Positions 59,463 to 64,000 of a stretch of DNA of 64,000 nt are shown one piece after another. This DNA is from Protopterus annectens (lineage: Eukaryota; Chordata; Ceratodontiformes; Protopteridae): contig NC_056743.1 of the NCBI RefSeq assembly GCF_019279795.1, positions 925,367,016 through 925,431,015 on the forward strand, read 5' to 3'. Each line of letters begins with the position of its first letter. The first letter of the stretch is position 1. The position numbers were made by a program, and so were the translations under genes. Under the pieces are notes generated by a model. That model searched no databases and was not told where the DNA came from. It saw only the letters and a program-made list of their open reading frames with translations.

Positions 59463-59591
59463 GCGCTCAATCTAAACGTGTGGACTTACTTAATAAAGTG
59501 GACTGTGTGTGAATCCAGACGCAGCAGTGTTTTTTTTTCGTTTTGTGTTTGGTGGACTTCAAGCACTGTTTGGCTCTATTTGGTGTTTATT

Positions 59592-59606
59592 TATAATGTC
59601 ATACAA
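59592..59606. repeat. PLE2 target-site duplication, right
   Basis: TATAATGTCATACAA, identical to 56,745-56,759. Confidence 0.93.
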
Positions 59607-60342
59607 GCTATCTAAAGTTTTTCTCAAAGGGGCTTTCCATCTCAGACCACCTGTGAAGTCCCCTTATACTCCATGGAATTTAAATTTCATGCACTCTTAC
59701 ATTATCCTCCCACCTTTCGAGCCTGCTTCCCCATGTGATTTCAAATATCTTTTTAGTTGCCATTACATCTGCCCGTAGAGTATCAGTGCTACAAGCCTTG
59801 TCCATAAAGCTTCCTTATTTGCCTTTCCATGGTCACAGACTGTCCCTGCAAACAAATCCTTCATTTTACCTAAAGTTTGTGCTGAAGCTAACCTGAACCA
59901 AATCATAGAGTTACCAGTGTTCTTCCCCAAACACACCAACAACTTAGAATATATGCTGCACAGACTTGATCTTCATAGACAACTCAGATTTAACCTGGAT
60001 AGAACAAAAGAGTTCAGAAAATCAGAACAACTTTTCGTTTCCTTTTCAGATTCTAGGAAAGGTATGCCAGTGGCAAAAACAACACTATCTAGATGACTAT
60101 CTGATTGTATCACCTACACTTATTCAGCTGCCAACTTACCCTTACAGCAAAAAATTAAGGCTCTTTCTACCATAGCAGTGTCCACATCTTCTGCCTTTTC
60201 TTCTCGGCTTCCTATAGACAACATTTGTGCAGCAACCACTTGGCCAAGACCTCCTACCTTTATCACTCTTTACACAGTTGACAAGGCCTCCAGGGACAGG
60301 GCATCCTTTGGTTCTACTGTCCTGAAAAACTTACTCCCATGA
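59607..60342 (+). pseudogene. DIRS C tyrosine recombinase, C-terminal part
   Basis: This continues the YR gene after PLE2: KLSKVFLKGAFHLRP, then an ILPPFEPASPCDFKYL stretch, VAITSARRVSVLQAL across a frame change near 59,750 (keeping the first Arg region), and LPIDNICAATTW (about 60,207). The HxxR position reads LSTI, so both His and Arg are lost. A Tyr is present in TFITLYTV (about 60,258). The end STVLKNLLP is followed by a stop at 60,340. The recombinase is inactive by sequence. Confidence 0.83.
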
Positions 60343-60365
60343 GCCACCCAAGAAAAATTGTGCTT

Positions 60366-60480
60366 GGGACGCTACCCATCTGTAAGAAAAACGGTGAGAT
60401 AGAGCAACTTCACATAAAGAAGTTATGTACTCAACATAACGTTCCATGTGAGTTGTTCATCTTGCCTTCATTCTTACTTC
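60366..60480 (+). repeat. DIRS C internal complementary region
   Basis: The right half (about 60,417-60,472, AAGAAGTTATGTACTCAACA to CATCTTGCCTTC) is the reverse complement of the right end (about 60,737-60,787). The left half (60,368-60,415) matches the reverse complement of the left outer end at 51,765-51,805. Confidence 0.88.
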
Positions 60481-60601
60481 CCACCCTCCTACCCCTCCAG
60501 GGTTTTTCAAGGACTGAGATACTAGTTTTATCCTGGTTGCTCAGTCTTTCTATGGGTTTTCTCCTAAAGAGTGATAGAATAGCACATGGTATTATTAGAA
60601 G

Positions 60602-60790
60602 TAGCAAACAAGATCTGAGGTAACTCAAGGTGCATCATGGGATAGGGACTTAGCCTTGAGCTGTCTGAAGACCTCGAGCTTTGTAGTAGGCCGACTCAGA
60701 ACCGAGGATCGGCTCCGAACCCATCTGTAAGAAGGAAGGCAAGATGAACAACTCACATGGAACGTTATGGTGAGTACATAACTTCTTTTT
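60602..60790 (+). repeat. DIRS C right inverted terminal repeat
   Basis: This is the inverse of 51,765-51,908 (shared blocks GATCTGAGGTAACTCA, GTGCATCATGGGATAGGGAC, GAGCTGTCTGAAGACCTC, GAACCCATCTGTAAGAA). It ends in AACTTC and a T-run, after which LINE unit B ORF1 resumes. Confidence 0.92.
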
Positions 60791-61200
60791 TTGTTTTCTG
60801 GTTCACTTTAGTTAATCATGTTGCCCAAATAATCACCCCACAACCCCTGGACTGAAGGGTTGTAATAATGCCTCCATCCTGCTGCTCTGTTTCACCCTTG
60901 ACTAACCTGTTTTGAAACAAATTTGAATCAGCCCCCATCACCTCTGGTGCATTAATCTGCTCCTTTCTCTTCTTCTCCTCTGATATGGACTCATCCTTCA
61001 CCCTTGCAACATTTACTTTTCCATTTGGCAGCGATTATTCTGCCATCTCTATATTTTCAGCAACTTCCACAACATCAGCACTGTCAGTGCACTGGGTTAC
61101 ATCCTCCATGGCTGTCCTGTCTCTCCAGGTGGCTTTCAGGCCTGGAACAAAGACAGGAACTGGATGTGCCACCTTCAATTTCCAATTTTCAAAAATAGTA
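60791..61200 (-). pseudogene. LINE unit B, ORF1 N-terminal part
   Basis: Minus-strand reading: PVPVFVPGLKATWR, corresponding to the PISIPGAEVTWR start of unit C ORF1, then a charged stretch (ESISEEKKRKEQINAPEVMG) and an IITTLQSRG end matching VITNLQSGG in unit C. It joins the 51,764 part of unit B once DIRS C is removed. A stop near 61,030 breaks it. Confidence 0.72.
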
Positions 61201-64000
61201 TTTTTTTTATTTGTTTACATATATACAAGTTATATTTTTATATAGTTGTATATTTACAATGTTTACATATTTTAACATCATACAGTACATTGATATTTCC
61301 ATTTTAAGTATTCCCTCCATTCTTTTACCCACAACCAAAAACACATTTTTTCCAGTATATTTGTCAATGTTCATTTTCCATTGTATCTGATTTCATTAAT
61401 TCTTTAATTCCATATGGTCCATGTTACACAGAATATGGTTCTGTCCATTTTCTTAGCTTCATTCTGGGATCTTGTCCCATAAAACCCATACTCTATCATG
61501 TCCATATTTAACATTTCAAAATTGAAATAACTTTTAATGAAATCATGTTTACATACGTCTTTCCACGTTTTTTGAATTCTCTCACATTTAAAAAGAATAT
61601 GTTCTGTAGTTTCTAATTCTTTACTTTTATTACATATTTTATCCTGTTTTCTCTTGTATGGCATATTTGCCCCAACTGGTAATTTTCCTGCAGACATCCT
61701 CCACAAAACATCATTGCATTCTTTATTTTTTTTTATAATTCCTATATGTCATCATTATTGCTTTCTTCTTATCTATTTCTAACACTTTCCATGGATCCAC
61801 CAAATAAAAAGATATCATAATATTAACATACCATTCTTTTCTGTTATTTTCTATCACATTCTTTTTTAATTTCTACAATATGATTTTACTGTAAAATTCT
61901 TTCATTTCTTCATTAATAACACTTTTACTTCTTTTTTCAGTTCCATGTCTTCCCAAATATCTCTATAGTTGCAATACATTATTGTTTCTGTCAAATCTTT
62001 ATTATTTTTCATTATTCTTTTTAGTACTTTATACATACTTAAAAAGGCTGTATGCACATTCGGATTTATCAGCCCCAATTCCCCTTTTTCATCTTTCATA
62101 TACAAAATTCTCCTCTTAACCCAGTTCAGTCTTGACTCCCAAATAAATGAAAAAAAATGTCTGCATGATTTTTTTTTCATATTTCATTGCCACCATAAAA
62201 ACATTAGCAATATAAGCTATTTTTACCTATTATTATGGTGTTTATTAAATGTGCTTTCTTTTTTTATTCCTTTGCTAACGTTATTCCATTGTTCATGTCT
62301 GCATTTTGTCCTTATAAATACTATTCCTAAAATATCTATACTCTTTTCATTATATTCCACACCTCCTACAATACCTTCATATATGACTCGCTTACTGTTC
62401 TCTTTATTTATGCTTAAACCAATTTTCTTCAACCATGTACTCAATTTTCATTATTTTTTTCCATCCAGACTTTATTTTTTGCTATTACTACAATATCATC
62501 TGCGTAATTATACATTATTGGTAACTGTATCTTCTCCATCATTCTGTACCCTGCGTTATTTGAAATTTTATTAATTTCCATTACCACTGTGTTCATGATT
62601 ATAGCAAAAATCATACTGCTTGCAGGACATCCTTGTTTTACACCACACTCTATTTTCAAATTTTCCCCAATCCATCTGTTCACATTCAGTTTAACATAAT
62701 TATTTTCATACACTGATTTAATTGCTTGTAATATTTTTTCACTTATGTTTTATGCTTTTAAAATTCCCCATAATGCAATATTATCATATACCTTATTGAC
62801 ATCACTTATATTAATTTTTTTCCACTTTTATCAATTACTTCCCTTATTACCAACAATAGGTCTTGACTCCACTTTTATTTTCTCCCAAATTCTGATTATA
62901 TAATCTTTCTATTTTACATTGTAGTATTTTAGTAACTATTCTCATGAAAATTGTATAGTTTGTATTATTCAGTGTAATTGGTCTCCAGTTTTTTTTATTT
63001 CATCTTTATCTCATTTCTTTAATATAAATTTTATCATGGCTGTGCAAATTTCTTTGTACTTAATTTCTCCTTCTAGCTACTCGTTAATTATATCTATAAA
63101 CACCATTTTGCCAGTCATACATTTCTTTATACACACTAAATTCAGTTCTGTCCAAACCTGTAGCTGAATTAATGTTAATATCTTTCATGATCTCATTCAA
63201 CTAATTTATATTTATTTTTCTCTCTAAATATTCATTATCTTCATTATTTATTTTTCACCATTATACATTTGTTCTATGTTTTCTTTTTTTACTATGTAAA
63301 CCTAATACATATTCTTTAATTATTTAATATATTTCTTTTGTTTTTTAAACTTGTTTCCCTTCTTTATTTTTTTATTTTCTTATCTTTTCTTCTTTTGCTA
63401 TCTTGCATAAGTATGGTGCTGCTTTTTCCCCTTGAAAGCAATATTTTTGCTCATATAACAATTTATTAACATTATCCTGATTTCTTCTATACAATTATTT
63501 TTCTTTTACATAAAATGTTTTTTTATTCTCTATATTTTGTATTCCATTTTTTCCTTTTTTCTATACATTCAAAAAACACTTTTTTGTATTTCTTTTTGAA
63601 CTGAATTTACCATATTGTCCAATTTTTGTAAAAATCTCTCATACTGATATGTTGTTGCCATAATTCTGTAATTTATTTTCTTTTTCCTGAATCTAACTCT
63701 TTTTTCATTTACTCTTTTTATGCCTTATCCTGTTTTAATATATTCCCTGTTTTCATGAATTCTTATCAAAACTGCCAAATGATCAGAGAACACATTATAT
63801 TTAATTCCTTTTTGTATACTTTTTAGGCCTTTTGATATAAAAAAATAATAAATTTCTGTCTAAATTTCATTTATTTTATAAGTCCAGTGTTTATTTTCCC
63901 ATAATTGTAATTTTCCACTTTTCATAATTTCAGTAACCATTTTAACATCACAGCTATTCCTTTTACTTCTCAAATTACAAAGTCACCTATCATTATTATA
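61201..64000 (-). pseudogene. LINE unit A, ORF2 (endonuclease - RT - zinc finger)
   Basis: Enters from beyond the window. Minus-strand landmarks: NVFSDHLAVLIRIHENREY from the endonuclease (about 63,785), a KKIMVLINIIY-like linker, ECGVKQGCPASSMIFAIIMN (about 62,635), the RT active site YNYADDIVVIAKNKV (about 62,500) with both Asp residues, FSFIWESRLNWVKRRILYMK (about 62,145), and the zinc-finger-like segment NKSKELETTEHILFKCERI (about 61,620) in the frame 61,706-61,404. It ends in AAATAAA near 61,205, directly followed by unit B ORF1. Many frameshifts are present. Confidence 0.83.

Larger units (their letters stand above)
56760..59591 (+). mobile_element. PLE2: Penelope-like element with inverted 3' arm, inside DIRS C
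   Basis: A 2.83-kb insert flanked by a perfect 15-bp duplication. The left part (56,760-57,519, minus the V-SINE) is the reverse complement of the element's own 3' region (59,032-59,550). It is followed by a 5'-truncated plus-strand RT and a GIY-YIG endonuclease. Inverted or partial repeats of the terminal region are a known habit of Penelope-like elements. The encoded protein differs clearly from PLE1, so two families are present. Confidence 0.92.
51765..60790 (+). mobile_element. DIRS C: full-length DIRS element with nested PLE2
   Basis: Both ends are present: a left terminal repeat (51,765-51,908) and an inverted right one (60,602-60,790), with an internal complementary region at 60,366-60,480. 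Without the 2.8-kb PLE2 the element is about 6.2 kb, normal for DIRS. Order: leader, gag, RT-RNase H, overlapping YR. It interrupts ORF1 of LINE unit B: sequence left of 51,765 and right of 60,790 aligns continuously with 43,990-44,090 of unit C. The right edge lies in a T-run, as in DIRS A. No target duplication is seen, as expected for a YR element. Confidence 0.92.

Noticed and set aside
60339-60628. Short frames on both strands near the DIRS C 3' end
   Set aside because: They cover the internal complementary region and terminal sequence, not a protein gene.

Overview
The window looks like vertebrate nuclear DNA from a large, repeat-rich genome. I find no intact host gene. Almost all of it can be assigned to transposable elements and one satellite array. 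Present are DIRS-type tyrosine-recombinase retrotransposons, CR1-like LINEs with an esterase ORF1, a second LINE family of L1/Tx1 type, Penelope-like elements with GIY-YIG endonuclease, a decayed Ty3/gypsy pol, and two tRNA-derived SINEs of the V-SINE kind (as in DANA and Lun1). This mix, with V-SINEs beside DIRS, CR1 and Penelope, suggests a lungfish or another large-genome fish or amphibian. That assignment is inference.

Layout. Bases 1-4604 are the 3' part of a DIRS element (DIRS A), inserted in the tyrosine-recombinase gene of a second copy (DIRS B, to about 5665). Then come a TA/TG microsatellite, an old CR1 fragment (6.0-6.9 kb), about 3 kb I cannot assign, and a gypsy protease/integrase remnant (10.2-12.1 kb). 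From 12.24 kb to the end, the framework is a head-to-tail series of L1/Tx1-type LINE units on the minus strand (A > B > C > E, right to left), with junctions near 61.2, 44.33 and 13.78 kb. Everything else is nested in them.

Unit C is split between ORF1 (42.79-44.33 kb) and ORF2 (13.78-16.51 kb) by a minus-strand CR1 (CR1-m). CR1-m carries a V-SINE with a 20-bp target duplication. CR1-m is itself split at its ORF1/ORF2 boundary by a 22-kb block: about 17 kb of ~300-bp satellite, a 1.6-kb leader with two ~463-bp repeats, and a near-complete plus-strand CR1 (CR1-p, ORF1 at 38,281, 3' octamer tail ending at 42,147). Because CR1-m resumes exactly on both sides, the satellite and CR1-p may have arrived as one insertion, with the satellite acting as a greatly expanded LINE 5' region. 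This is the most interesting signal in the window.

Unit B is split by Penelope element PLE1 (44,896-47,954) and by a full-length DIRS C (about 51,765-60,790) with inverted terminal repeats and an internal complementary region. DIRS C is split by Penelope element PLE2 (56,760-59,591, 15-bp duplication). One inverted arm of PLE2 has a second V-SINE; the matching arm is an empty site.

The elements mostly do not cooperate; they are layered insertions in different states of decay. Most reading frames have stops, frameshifts or lost catalytic residues. The assembly has a 500-N gap at 33,501-34,000, and the sequence around it, with several satellite monomers, looks like poor consensus.
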